A stretch of 64,000 bases of DNA from Saccharum officinarum (taxonomy: Eukaryota > Streptophyta > Magnoliopsida > Poales > Poaceae), in NCBI GenBank assembly GCA_020631735.1, contig CM036215.1, positions 16,208,346 through 16,272,345 on the forward strand, in the 5' to 3' direction. The position numbers were made by a program, and so were the translations under genes. Below the pieces are notes generated by a model. That model worked only from the letters and a program-made list of their open reading frames with translations. It was not told the origin of the DNA and searched no databases. This document shows positions 46,340 to 57,789 of this stretch, one piece after another; position 1 is the first letter of the stretch, and each line of letters opens with the position of its first letter.

Positions 46340-49300
46340 ATGGCCGCCAGAGGAGGACGTGGCAGAGGCCGTGGCCGTGGTCGTGGACACGGAGCTTTGG
46401 TGGATCCACCTCCGCCACCGCCGGTGACCATTGAGCAGCTGATGGCCATGCAAGCGCAGCTCATGCAGACAGTGATGGACCGTCTCGGTGAGCAACCCGC
46501 AGGAGCACCCCCACCTGTGCAGGTCCGTGACAAGCGTGGTGAGTTTCTGAAAGGACGCCCACCTGTGTTCACACATGCCTCTGAACCTATGGAGGCGGAT
46601 GACTGGCTGAGAGCTGTGGAAAAGCAGCTAAACATTGCACAGTGCAACGACTTGGAGAAAGTCTTGTACGCCTCAGGCCAACTCCAAGGAGCTGCTCAGG
46701 ATTGGTGGGAGTCATTCCAGTATGGACGTCCAGAGAATGCTCCAGAGGTCACATGGAAAGAGTTCACAGAGAACTTCAGGTCCTATCATATTCCGGAGGG
46801 ACTTATTGAGCTGAAGCAAGAGGAGTTCCGGGCTCTCAAGCAAGGGTCCATGTCTGTGGCGGAATACCGCGACAAGTTGCACAATTGTCGCGATATGCCC
46901 CGGCTGAAGTGGCTCGGGATTCTGACAAACAGCGCCGTTTTCTGAAGGGCCTGTATGATGGACTCCAGCTGCAACTGATGTCCAACAAATATGCCAGTTT
47001 CCAAGAGTTAGTGGACCGCGCCATAGTAATTGATAACAAGCGTAAGGAAATGGACCTCAAGAAGAGGAAGCTCCAGGGACAGGCATCGGTAGCAACACTC
47101 GCCCGCGAGCCTTTCCGCAGCAAGGTTTTCCGCAGAGGAACCAAGGGCCACCCAACCAATGGAACAAGGGCCAGTACCCCCAGCGGAACCAGTACCAGCA
47201 GCGTCCCCAGTACCCACCGCAGTTGGGTAATCAGAGTCAGCAGCGCCCCCAGCAACAGCAAGCTAGCAACCAAGCTCCACGTCAGGGAGTGCCCAACAAT
47301 GCCCCAATCAAGAGTGGCACCCCAGGCAACCCCAATGCCTGTTACAACTGTGGAGAGGTGGGACACTATTCGTACCAGTGCCCGAAGAAGCAGAACCGAC
47401 AGGCCCCGCAGAACCAGCAAAACAACCAGAGACCCAACGCTCGACCTCCGTACACTGGCAAGGTGAATCATGTGTCGTCGGAATCAGCTCAGGAGGCGCC
47501 TGAGGTTATGCTGGGTACGTTTAGCGTCAACTCCATCTCCGCTACCGTACTTTTTTGATTCCGGTGCCTCGCATTCTTTCATATCCCAAGCTTTTGTTAG
47601 AATGCATAGCATACCCCTGTGTGCCATGAAGGATCCCATGCTAGTAAATTCACCGGGGGGTAGCATGCCCGCAAATTATTGGAGCCCTTCTACTAGTATA
47701 TTTTTAAGGGGGGTAGCTTTCAAGGTAAATCCAATTGTTCTGAGAACCGCTGGAATTGACCTCATCCTGGGAATGGATTGGATGAAGCAACATAGGGCAG
47801 TGATACAATGTCAGGAGAAATCTGTGGTTGTGACATCTCCAAGTGGTGATAGAATTTGTGTCGAAGTAGAAGTGCAAGCTCAACCTACTGCCACCGTCAA
47901 TCAGCTGAGCGATGTTGTTAACCAGAGAGAACCAGGTGGTGGATGAATTCCCGGACGTGTTCCCGATGAATTGCCAGGTATGCCACTCGATCGCGACATC
48001 GAATTCCTTATCGAGCTTTTACCTGGGACTGCACCCATAGCTAAGAGACCATATAGAATGGGGGTAAATGAATTAGAAGAACTAAAGAAACAAATTAAAG
48101 AATTGCAAGAGAAAGGTTTTATTCGTCCTAGTTCTTCACCTTGGGGAGCACCTGTTATATTTGTGGATAAGAAAGATGGCACACGAAGGATGTGTGTCGA
48201 TTATAGGTCCCTAAATGAAGTCACCATCAAGAACAAATACCCACTCCCTAGAATTGATGATTTATTTTGATCAGCTGAAAGGTGCTTGTGTGTTCTCAAA
48301 AATTGACCTCCGTTCTGGATATCACCAACTAAAAATTCGTGCGTCTGACATACCCAAGACAGCATTTACTACCAGATATGGCCTTTATGAGTACACAGTG
48401 ATGTCTTTTGGACTGACAAATGCACCTGCATACTTTATGTACCTAATGAACAAAGTATTCATGGAGTACTTGGATAAGTTTGTAGTGGTATTCATAGATG
48501 ATATCCTAGTATTCTCCAAAAATGAAGGGGAACATGCCGAACACTTAAGGTTAGTCTTACAAAAACTCAGGGAACATAAATTGTATGCAAAGAGGAGCAA
48601 ATGTGAGTTCTGGCTGAAAGAAGTATCTTTTCTGGGACATGTGGTCTCTAACGGTGGAATAGCCGTAGATCCCAGTAAAGTGCAAGATGTGTTGGATTGG
48701 AAAGCCCCAGTCAATGCTAGTGAAATCCGTAGCTTTTTGGGTTTGGCTGGATACTATAGAAGGTTTATTGAAGGGTTCTCTAAGCTAGCCAAGCCTATGA
48801 CAGCCCTATTAGAGAAGAATGCCAAATTTGTTTGGTCAGACAAATGTCAAGCTAACTTTGAGGAGTTAAAGAAAAGGTTGACAACAGCCCCGGTGTTGAC
48901 CCTACCTGATTTAAGTAAGAGTTTCTCTATTTATTGTGATGCATCTCGCCTAGGCCTTGGATGTGTGCTTATGCAAGAAGGAAAGGTTGTGGCCTATGCA
49001 TCCAGGCAATTGAGAAAGCATGAACTGAATTACCCAACCCATGACTTGGAATTAGCCGCAGTTGTCCATGCTCTAAAAATCTGGAGGCATTATTTGATCG
49101 GACATAAGTGTGACATCTACACTGACCACAAGAGTTTAAAATATATTTTTACTCAGTCTGAGTTGAACTTAAGGCAACGTCGTTGGCTAGAGTTAATTAA
49201 AGACTATGATCTGGAAGTGCATTATCATCCTGGAAAGGCAAATGTTGTTGCCGATGCACTTAGCCGGAAAAGCTATGCCAACGGACTTCAGTTGACATTT

Positions 49301-50812
49301 ATACCAGCAGAGTTGCGAGCTGAAATAGAACGTCTCAACTTGGGTTTTGTCAATAATGTAGTAGAATTGACTATAGAACCTACATTGGAGCAAGAGATAT
49401 GTAAAGGTCAGTTGGAGGATGAGAAATTGAAAGAGATTGCCGAGCAGGTTGTGGTTGGAAAGGCACCAGGTTTCCGGTTGGATGAGAATGGTACTCTATG
49501 GTTTGGAAAAAGGATATGTGTACCTGAAGTGAAAGCCATCCGCGATATGATTCTGCGAGAGGCACATGATTCTGCTTATTCTATACACCCTGGAAGCACC
49601 AAGATGTACTTGGACCTCAAAGAGAAGTATTGGTGGTATGGTTTGAAAAGGGATGTGGCTGAGTATGTGGCCATATGCGATACTTGTCAAAGGGTGAAGG
49701 CTGAGCACCAAAGGCCTGCAGGATTGTTGCAACCAATGAAAATACCAGAGTGGAAATGGGAAGAAGTTGGTATGGACTTCATTACTGGATTGCCCCGCAC
49801 TCAACAAGGATATGATTCGATCTGGGTAATAGTGGATCGACTTACTAAGGTAGCCCACTTCTTGCCAGTCAAAACCACTTATAGTGGTGCAAAACTAGCG
49901 GAATTGTATATGGAGAGAATAGTATGTCTACATGGGGTTCCAAAGAAGATCGTATCTGACCGAGGAACTCAGTTTACATCGCATTTTTGGCGTAAGGTAC
50001 ACAGTGCTTTGGGAACCAAGTTAAATTTCAGTTCGGCATATCACCCCCAAACTGATGGGCAGACCGAAAGGACCAATCAAATCTTGGAAGACATGTTGAG
50101 AGCTTGTGCCTTACAGTATGGTACTAGTTGGGATAAGAGTTTGTCATATGCTGAGTTTTCATACAACAATAGTCACCAGAAAAGTCTCAAGATGGCGCCA
50201 TTCGAAGCTTTATACGGACGAAAGTGTAGAACACCTCTATTCTGGAATCAGACAGGTGAAACCCAAGTGTTTGGACCTGATGTCCTACGCAATGCAGAGG
50301 AACAAGTGAGGATGATCAGGGATAATTTGAGAGTAGCACAGTCTAGACAGAAGAGCTATGCTGATACCCGAAGGAGAGAGTTGAGTTTTCAAGTAGGTGA
50401 CTATGTGTATTTGAAGGTGTCACCAATGAGAAATGTGAGAAGATTCAATATGAAGGGCAAGTTAGCACCGAGATATGTAGGACCTTTCAAGATTCTGGAG
50501 AGACGTGGAGAAGTGGCTTATCAATTGGAATTGCCAGAAAGTTTAGCAGGTGTGCATGATGTGTTCCATGTTTCACAGCTGAAAAAGTGTTTGCGGGTAC
50601 CAGAAGAGCAGATTCCCTTGGAGGAGCTTACTGTTAAAGAAGATCTCACGTATGAGGAGTATCCGGTAAAGATACTTGAAACTGCAGAAAGAGTTACCAG
50701 GAGCCGCACTATAAAGATGTGCAGAGTGCAATGGAATCGTTATTCAGAAGATGAATCTACGTGGGAAAGAGAAGAAGATCTGAGAAAGTCTTATCCACAG
50801 CTTTTTGAGTAA
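46340..50812 (+). CDS. Gypsy1 gag-pol polyprotein, second copy, frameshifted as assembled
   Basis: Same polyprotein as at 39842-44309. The part from 48270 to the stop at 50812 is one open frame covering most of reverse transcriptase, RNase H, integrase (complete DDE) and the chromodomain-like tail, ending SYPQLFE. Upstream, single-base changes at about 46876, 47088, 47550, 47928, 47964 and 48266 break gag, protease and the start of reverse transcriptase. These positions are read through in the first copy, and the first copy's breaks are read through here. A few true substitutions separate the copies (for example g/a at 42871/49370, t/c at 43178/49679, g/a at 43392/49893). Confidence 0.9.
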
Positions 50813-50842
50813 GCATCATCCAATCTCGAGGACGAGATTCTT

Positions 50843-50858
50843 TTAAGGGGGGTAGAAT
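50843..50858 (+). other. Polypurine tract of Gypsy1
   Basis: ttaaggggggtagaat directly before the 3' LTR, the primer for plus-strand synthesis. Confidence 0.8.
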
Positions 50859-53740
50859 TGTGAAACCCTAAATTTTCGTTTTATTTAAAAATAGATAAAT
50901 TTGATTTAATTATGAATTTGTTGTGCATTCAAATTTAGGGAATAATAAATTTTGGGAAAATAAAATCAATCATAAGGATAGAAAATGTTCATGCCTGCAT
51001 GCTGTTGCACAAGTATTTTTGTGATGAGTGGTTTTGATAAAATTTTTGAAAGGATTTGAAAATCAATTGGAAATGTGATTTGAAAATCGAATTTGAAAAA
51101 GGAAAATGAAATAAATCTTTTCCCCTTTCACTTCTCCGTTTTCGGCCTGTTGGCCCGTTTCCCCGGCCGGCCCATCACCCTCTCGCCCGCGCCTTCCGTC
51201 TTGGGCCGCGGCCCAGCCCACCTCGCCAGCAACCGTTGCCGCCCTCCCTCTCGCAGTCGCTGGCAGCCGGGGCCCGCATGTCGGCGCTTTCTCCTTCCCC
51301 AACCTCCCGCGCCTCTCTCTCGGTCAAGGCCGAAACCGTCGCCGCGCCCACTTCCTCCCGCATCGTGGGAGCGTCCGCGCCCTGGCTTGCATAAAAGAGA
51401 GAGAGCCGGACCCCTCACCGCCTCCCGTGCTACTTTTTCCGCTCCGAACCCACCCGCTTGGGCAACCGAAGCACCACCGCGGCGATCCACCGGAGCACCG
51501 TCCGCCCCACCGCGTCGGTTGTCTCCCCCGAGCCGTCCCCGTCCCGTTTGAAGCCGTGGTGAGACTCCCCGTGCTCCCCTCCCTCTCCCTGTACCTCCAA
51601 TTCGATGTTTGGTGGCCTCTAGGGCCTTAGCTAGTTGCTCCGGCGAGCCCTCTCCGGGCCGGCCATGGCGGGTGCCCCTCGGGCCTTTCCCCGGCCGCGT
51701 TTGTGGCAAAAATGGAACCCCTATCCCCTCCGCATTCTTCCTATGGGTTTTGTTTGGAGAATGGGGTCCTGTAGTGCCCGGCCGAGCAGCGCCGGCGAGC
51801 TCCATGGCGGCGCCGCCGTCGTCATTTCCGATTCCGGCGGCCGGCACCTCCTCTCTCTTCCCCCTTTTCTTTCCTAGCCACTCATCACAAGATCAACGGC
51901 CGTGGGCAGCCGATACCCCTTCGGGGCAAATTTTGTTAAAGAGACCCCAAGTTCTTGCATATCCTACCCGCAGTCCTCGGTTCAAATAAAATTCTGATTT
52001 TCGATTTATTCTATTTCCGAAATGTTTTCAATTTATTTACAGAATTGCCACTGCAGTAAAACGTGTATAAAATCGTCGTTTTAGCTCCGATTCGACCCGT
52101 TCAACTTGCGTTAGATTCGTAATTTCATAATCTACGCAATAGTGCTACTGTTAGACCTGTTATTAGCTTTTGAATTTCTCAAATAAATCTAGTTAATAGC
52201 TAGCTTTTGGAATAGTAAATGTCTCGTAACTTTTGCGTTGTAGCTCCGATTTTCGTGCAATTCGCGTCAATGTGATCGTAGCGAGACGTAGATGATTTTG
52301 GTAAACATTTTATTCAGATTTATTTTTTGTTGGTGTACTGTTCTAATAGTAGCTATGTTTTGCTTGTATGTCTGCTCCGAATTGCGTGTTGTACTTTGTG
52401 TCGTTCGAGTTCAGACGGTGAGGAGTACGTCGGAAATCCGGACGCGTGCGAGGAGCAGCAGGACCAGCAGCAGTTCGTGAACCAAGGCAAGTATAGCATG
52501 GGCCTTCCTTGATTCCTATTCATTATATAATCTACTCATTATGCATGTGTCTAATATTGCTCGACTATAAGGACATCCTAGCCATTTATGACTTATATCT
52601 TGATACCTATGGGTTTTATTGCATATGGGTAGAATGCTAGTGCTCTATCCAAACATGACCAATACTATGATTAATGGAACAAACGGATAAACATGATGGT
52701 AATGATTGAAATATAGGGTAATGGTGCAAATGATGTCGATCATGTTGCCCTAAACTCTCCGTAAGGACTTGTCTGTAGGGCAAAAGCTGGGACATACAGT
52801 GCAACCGTGAGAGTCATATGGCTCTGACTTTAGCTCAGTAATAGGATCTTTTCTAGCTTGTTAGAGGTTACCCGAAAGGGCGCAAGAGGGGCTTGCCACT
52901 TTGGGTATAGAACTGCCTCTGTTCTGATGTGTATAGCCTGCGGGAATTGTGCCATCGAAAGGGGGGTTCTCTATATCTGCCTGCCGAGGAAACCTCGCGG
53001 CCCTAACTTGTTAGAAGAGGCCTATGGAAGGCTTCATAGTGTACCCTGCCTGCTCACCTTGGAAGTGTTAGGGGGTCGACGGGCCCCGGGCATACGGGTA
53101 ACACGACTCACGGGTAAAGATGCACAACCTCTGCAGAGTGTTAAAACTGTTATAACAGTCGTGCTCACGGACACGAGCGGCCCGGAAAACTCACAGAATA
53201 AATGGTTACTAGATATGTGGATGAACTATGATGATGACGATGAGATCACACTGTTGCTTTCTCTTCTTAATTCTAGTAGTGGATCATGTGGGTTAAATGG
53301 GTGTTTGAGCATAACTTAATAATGATTAACAATGAAATATTGATCTACTAAAAGTGCTAACTGCAGTCAACCGTGTCTAGCCTTTTTGAGCCTCATGAAT
53401 CCTCATACTATACTTGCGGAGTACGAATGTACTCACACTTGTTGCTATATTGTTTTTGGGTAAAATCCCGGATGGGTAACAGATGACAGTTTCTACGAGG
53501 ACTTCCCGGAAGATTTCTAGGTTTGAGTCAACCAGTCGTCCTTCCCTATGGATCAGACACTACGCCTGAGAGTTGCTATTTACTTTTCCGCTTGTTATGT
53601 AAGAACTACGTGATGTAATAACGATATGTATGTACATGGTGATGATACTTTTGTTAATTTGTCAGCTTATGTGTGCGACTATTCCTGGGGCGCACATAAG
53701 ATGTATACACTCTATATTGTCCTTTAATTGGAGTGTGACA
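50859..53740 (+). repeat. 3' LTR of Gypsy1
   Basis: 2882 bp, TGTGAAACCC to GTGTGACA. Exon-like segment at 52414-52497 and conserved block at about 52747-53250. Differences from the 5' LTR that I noticed: one base missing in a C run (gacccccaag against gaccccaag), ctcttctcccc against ctctcttcccc, and c/t and a/g changes near 37479/53159 and 37822/53509. Confidence 0.9.
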
Positions 53741-53745
53741 GCTAC

Positions 53746-56336
53746 TCTCAAATTCTCACGAATCACTCGCACTTGATCTTCTGCGCTTCTAAGAACATCT
53801 GTACCAAACACTTGAGATTCACCTGTCTGATCCCAAAACAATGGAGTTCTACACTTACGTCCATACAAAGCTTCAAACGGTGCCATCTTAAGACTCTGTT
53901 GATAACTGTTATTGTAAGAGAATTCTGCATAAGGCAAACTCTTATTCCAACTAGTTCCATATTGCAATGCACAAGCTCTCAACATATCCTCTAATACCTG
54001 GTTGGTCCTTTCAGTCTGTCCATCTGTCTGTGTATGATATGCTGTACTAAAATTCAATTTTGTTCCCAATGATTCATGCACAGCTTTCCAAAAATGCGAC
54101 GTAAACTGCGATCCTCGATCAGATACAATCTTCTTTGGAACTCCATGCAAACATACTATCCTCTCCATATACAACTCTACTAATTTTGGTCCATGGTAAG
54201 TAGTCTTAACTGGTATAAAATGAGCAACTTTGGTTAACCGATCCACTATCACCCAAATAGAATCATAACCTCTCTGAGTACGCGGTAACCCTACTATAAA
54301 ATCCATACCAACTTCCTCCCACTTCCATTCAGGAATCTTCATTGGTTGCAACAATCCAGCAGGTCTCTGATGCTCTGCTTTCACCCTCTGACAAGTGTCA
54401 CACAATGCCACATACTCAACCACATCTCGCTTTAATCCAACCCACCAATATTTCTATTTCAGATCCAAATACATCTTAGTACTACCAGGATGAATAGAAT
54501 AAGCTGACTCATGAGCTTCGCGAAGAATTGCCTGTCTAACAGTTTGATCCTCAGGTACACACAACCTCTTTCCAAACCACAAAATTCCATTATCATCCAT
54601 TCGAAAGCCTAGTGACTTACCAATCACTATATCTTCCGCTATCTTCTTTAGTTTCTCATCCTTCAACTGACCCTTGTAGATTTCTTGCTCTAAGGTAGGC
54701 TCTATCACTAATTCCATTGTATTAGTAACAATGCCCAAATTCAAATATTCAAATTCAGCACATAACTCACTAGTCATAGACAACGTCCGTATCTCATTGG
54801 CATAACTTTTCCTACTAAGAACATCAGCTACTACATTAGCCTTACCAGGATGATAGTGTATCTCAATATCATAATCCTTAATCAACTCTAACCATCTGCG
54901 TTGCCTCAAATTCAGATCTGACTGAGTGAAAATATACTTCAAACTCTTATGATCAGTGTATATATCACTCTTATGTCCAATCAAATAATGTCTCCAAATC
55001 TTTAAAGCATGAACTACAGCTGCTAACTCCAAATCATGTGTAGGATAATTCAACTCATGCTTTCTCAACTGCCTAGATGCATAAGCCACAACTCTGCCTT
55101 CTTGCATAAGAACATATCCCAAACCTTGACGAGAAGCATCACAATAAATAGAAAACTTCTTACTCAAATCTGGCAAAACCAAAACAGGCGCTGTAGTCAA
55201 CCTCTTCTTCAATTCCTCAAAACTAGCTTGATATTTATCTGACCACACAAACTTGGCATTCTTCTCTAACAGAGATGTCATAGGTTTAGCAAGTTTAGAA
55301 AACCCTTCAATGAACCGTCTGTAATATCCAGCTAATCCCAAGAAACTATGAATCTCGCTAACATCAATAGGTGGTTTCCAATTTAATACATCCTTTACTT
55401 TACCTGGATCCACTGATACCCCTCCATTAGAAATAATATGACCAAGGAAAGAAACTTCCTTCAACCAAAACTCACATTTACTTCGCTTCGCATACAGTTT
55501 ATGCTCTCTAAGCTTCTGTAATACCAACCTCAAATGTTCAGCATGCTCTACCTCTATCTTGGAAAATACCAGTATATCATCAATAAACACTACCACAAAC
55601 TTATCCAAATATTCCATGAACACCTTATTCATCATGTACATAAAGTATGCAGGTGCATTGGTCAATCCAAATGACATAACAGTATACTCATACAATCCAT
55701 ACCTTGTAGTAAAAGCTGTCTTTGGAATATCAGAAACACGAATCTTCAACTGATGATAACCAGAACGTAAATCAATCTTAGAGAACACACAAGCACCTCT
55801 CAACTGATCAAACAAGTCATTAATCCTAGGCAAAGGGTACTTATTCTTGATAGTTACCTCATTTAGTGACCGGTAATCAACACACATCCTCTGACCGCCA
55901 TCTTTCTTATCAACAAAAATAACTGGTGCTCCCCAAGGTGATGAACTAGGTCGAATAAAACCTTTATCTTGTAATTCTTTAATTTGTTTCTTAAGTTCTT
56001 CTAATTCATCTACTCCCATCCTATATGGTCGTTTGGCTATAGGTGCAGTTCCAGGAAGTAATTCAATAAGAAATTCAATGTCTCTGTCAGGTGGCATACC
56101 TGGCAATTCATCAGGGAAGACATCTGGAAATTCCTCAATCACTGAATTCTCCTTAATAGTATCTTCAAGCTGATTCACCACAGCGGTTGGTTGCTTCTGC
56201 ACTGCTATATCCACATTGATTTTATCTCCATTAGGTGCAGTCACAACTACCACTTTCTGCTGACACTGAATCTCTGCCTGATTTTGCTTCATCCAGTCCA
56301 TACCCAATATCACATCAATACCAGATGTCCTATTCA
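53746..56336 (-). pseudogene. Gypsy2 pol: protease tail, reverse transcriptase, RNase H, integrase core
   Basis: The minus-strand frame starts inside protease ([13 protein letters not shown]). It runs through reverse transcriptase ([43 protein letters not shown]), RNase H ([29 protein letters not shown]) and integrase ([59 protein letters not shown]). It then meets the Gypsy1 target GCTAC at 53741-53745. Catalytic residues of reverse transcriptase and integrase are present. One TAG (54451-54453) interrupts the frame before YWWVGLK. The start codon region, gag and most of protease are gone, so the element cannot make particles by itself. Confidence 0.9.
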
Positions 56337-56895
56337 GATGATCTTTACATGGTTGGAAAGCTTACAAAATTATCTACAACTTTTATTCACAACACTTTTT
56401 CTGATTCTGTCAATAAATTGGCCAAAAACTAAACTTAACCGAAACTGTTTCAGAATTCCAGACTGTGCAGTAACTCCAACTTGGAACAGGTATATCTCTT
56501 AGCTCATAATAGATATTAAAGTGATTCTTCTGGGGTTGGAAAGATATAGAAGTCTAATTATTCCCAGTAAAATTTCTTAAATTTCTCATGAACGGATTTT
56601 AAGTTATTTCTAAAACATCCCAGACTGATCCAAAAATCAGCAAAGGACAGAACTAAGTTAACCTCATATTCAACTAATATATTTTGATCAAACTTAATAT
56701 TCTTAACCATAGAACTTGTAGGCATGTCTACAAAACTCCAACACACATTACAAAGATCCAAATCACACATTATCATAATAACAATCCATCAATCACACAA
56801 TTGTTCACACCACAAACTGACTCTTAAAACAATCCAAACTTAAAATTAACTCGCAACTACTATCGTTCCTATTACATAGGGATTTTTCCTATTTC
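56337..56895 (-). other. Spacer module of Gypsy2 between ORF0 and pol
   Basis: Noncoding and AT-rich. About 56337-56640 matches the spacer before gag in Gypsy1 and two segments of the LARD-like internal domain (shared phrases such as ttggaaagcttacaaaatta and ggaacaggtatatctctta). The module joins protease sequence abruptly at about 56337, marking the deletion of gag. Confidence 0.65.
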
Positions 56896-57600
56896 CTAAT
56901 TAAGCTTCTCATAAATCTTGGGATGACCTAACTCCGCCCTTAATTGGTCAATCTCCTTATAAGCTTGCTCCTTAAGTTCTTTTTCCTTCAGCAACTCATC
57001 CTTCAAATCCACCTCATGGAGAGCCAATTCACGAGCTAATCCCACCGTAGCTTGTAAAGTCAAGGAGGAATCATCTGCAAGCGGCACGGTCCAAATACCC
57101 TTGTCATGTAAGAAACAAGGAAAATGCCGGAGTGCACCCTTTAACGTCTTGTCTGAGCGTAGACCATGGTAGTAAACAAATGCATTGAAAGCGACATCCT
57201 CCATGCTTGTCTCCACGGTTGCCCGGCTCACTCTGGTAATGAACTTTGACTCCACCTTAGGTTCCTTAGTGGTAGGATCCCTTTTCTTAACCCATAACTC
57301 CGTTTCCCAATAGGAATCCATCCATGGATGACTATACTCTGCACTGCGATACTCCAACGTAGCTTCCCAGTCGTAGTAGTAGTTGTCCAAGGTTCTTGTC
57401 AACATGTCATGGAAGAAAGCATCAGCTTTAGGAACCATGATATGAAGCTTCGTAGTCCACCCCATAACTACATTCTCCATTGGTGTATCACCAACTCTTG
57501 ATTCAGCATCAGATAGCTCTTGATCACCATCTTCATACGGCTCCTAAGGTTTGAAACGGGCAACGTACTGTGCAGCTGACAGACGGGGATAAGGAGGCAT
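56896..57600 (-). pseudogene. Gypsy2 ORF0, extra open frame upstream of gag position
   Basis: Starts ATG at 57600 (MPPYPRLSAAQYVARFKP), has one TAG (57546-57544), and continues MENVVMGWTTKLHIM, YYYDWEATLEYRSAEYSHP, ETSMEDVAFNAFVYYHGL and a C-terminal coiled-coil-like stretch (LKDELLKEKELKEQAYKEID), ending IYEKLN at 56896. It aligns with the intact 302-residue ORF0 of Gypsy1 in the N-terminus, the GWTTK and SMEDVA..YHG motifs and the tail (Q-A-E-LG-P-IY-K). It lacks the long Pro/Ala linker of that protein. It sits about 175 bp after the primer site. Function unknown. Confidence 0.7.
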
Positions 57601-57774
57601 CTACAAGATTTAGACATAGATTAGATAGAATCAATGTATTTTCGCAATAGAATAAAGTAGAGGAAGCATAAAACTTTAGTAATTAACAAGGTGAAAAGAG
57701 GAAGCATGAATTAAGTGAAGTATGGATGCTATTAATAACCATTCTAACTAGGCTCGCGTCCTACAGTCAACACG

Positions 57775-57786
57775 GCTCTGATACCA
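57775..57786 (-). other. Primer-binding site of Gypsy2, Met-tRNA type
   Basis: On the minus strand TGGTATCAGAGC lies three bases after the 5' LTR, followed by cgtgttgactgtaggacg, a leader motif shared with the other two families. Confidence 0.85.
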
Positions 57787-57789
57787 ATC

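Larger units (their letters stand above)
35171..53740 (+). mobile_element. Gypsy1: young Ty3/gypsy (Tekay/Del-like chromovirus) element nested in Gypsy2, assembled with a duplicated internal part
   Basis: Outer LTRs (35171-38053 and 50859-53740, 2883 and 2882 bp) begin TGTGAAACCC and end GGAGTGTGACA. The block is flanked by GCTAC (35166-35170 and 53741-53745), inside the Gypsy2 integrase. Between them lie primer site, ORF0, gag-pol, a partial LTR (44355-45624), 100 N, and a second copy of spacer plus gag-pol. The outer LTRs differ at only a handful of sites, so the insertion is recent. A single flanking duplication means one insertion event. The repeated middle is either LTR-LTR recombination product or, more likely, an assembly overlap left unmerged. 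Confidence 0.9.
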
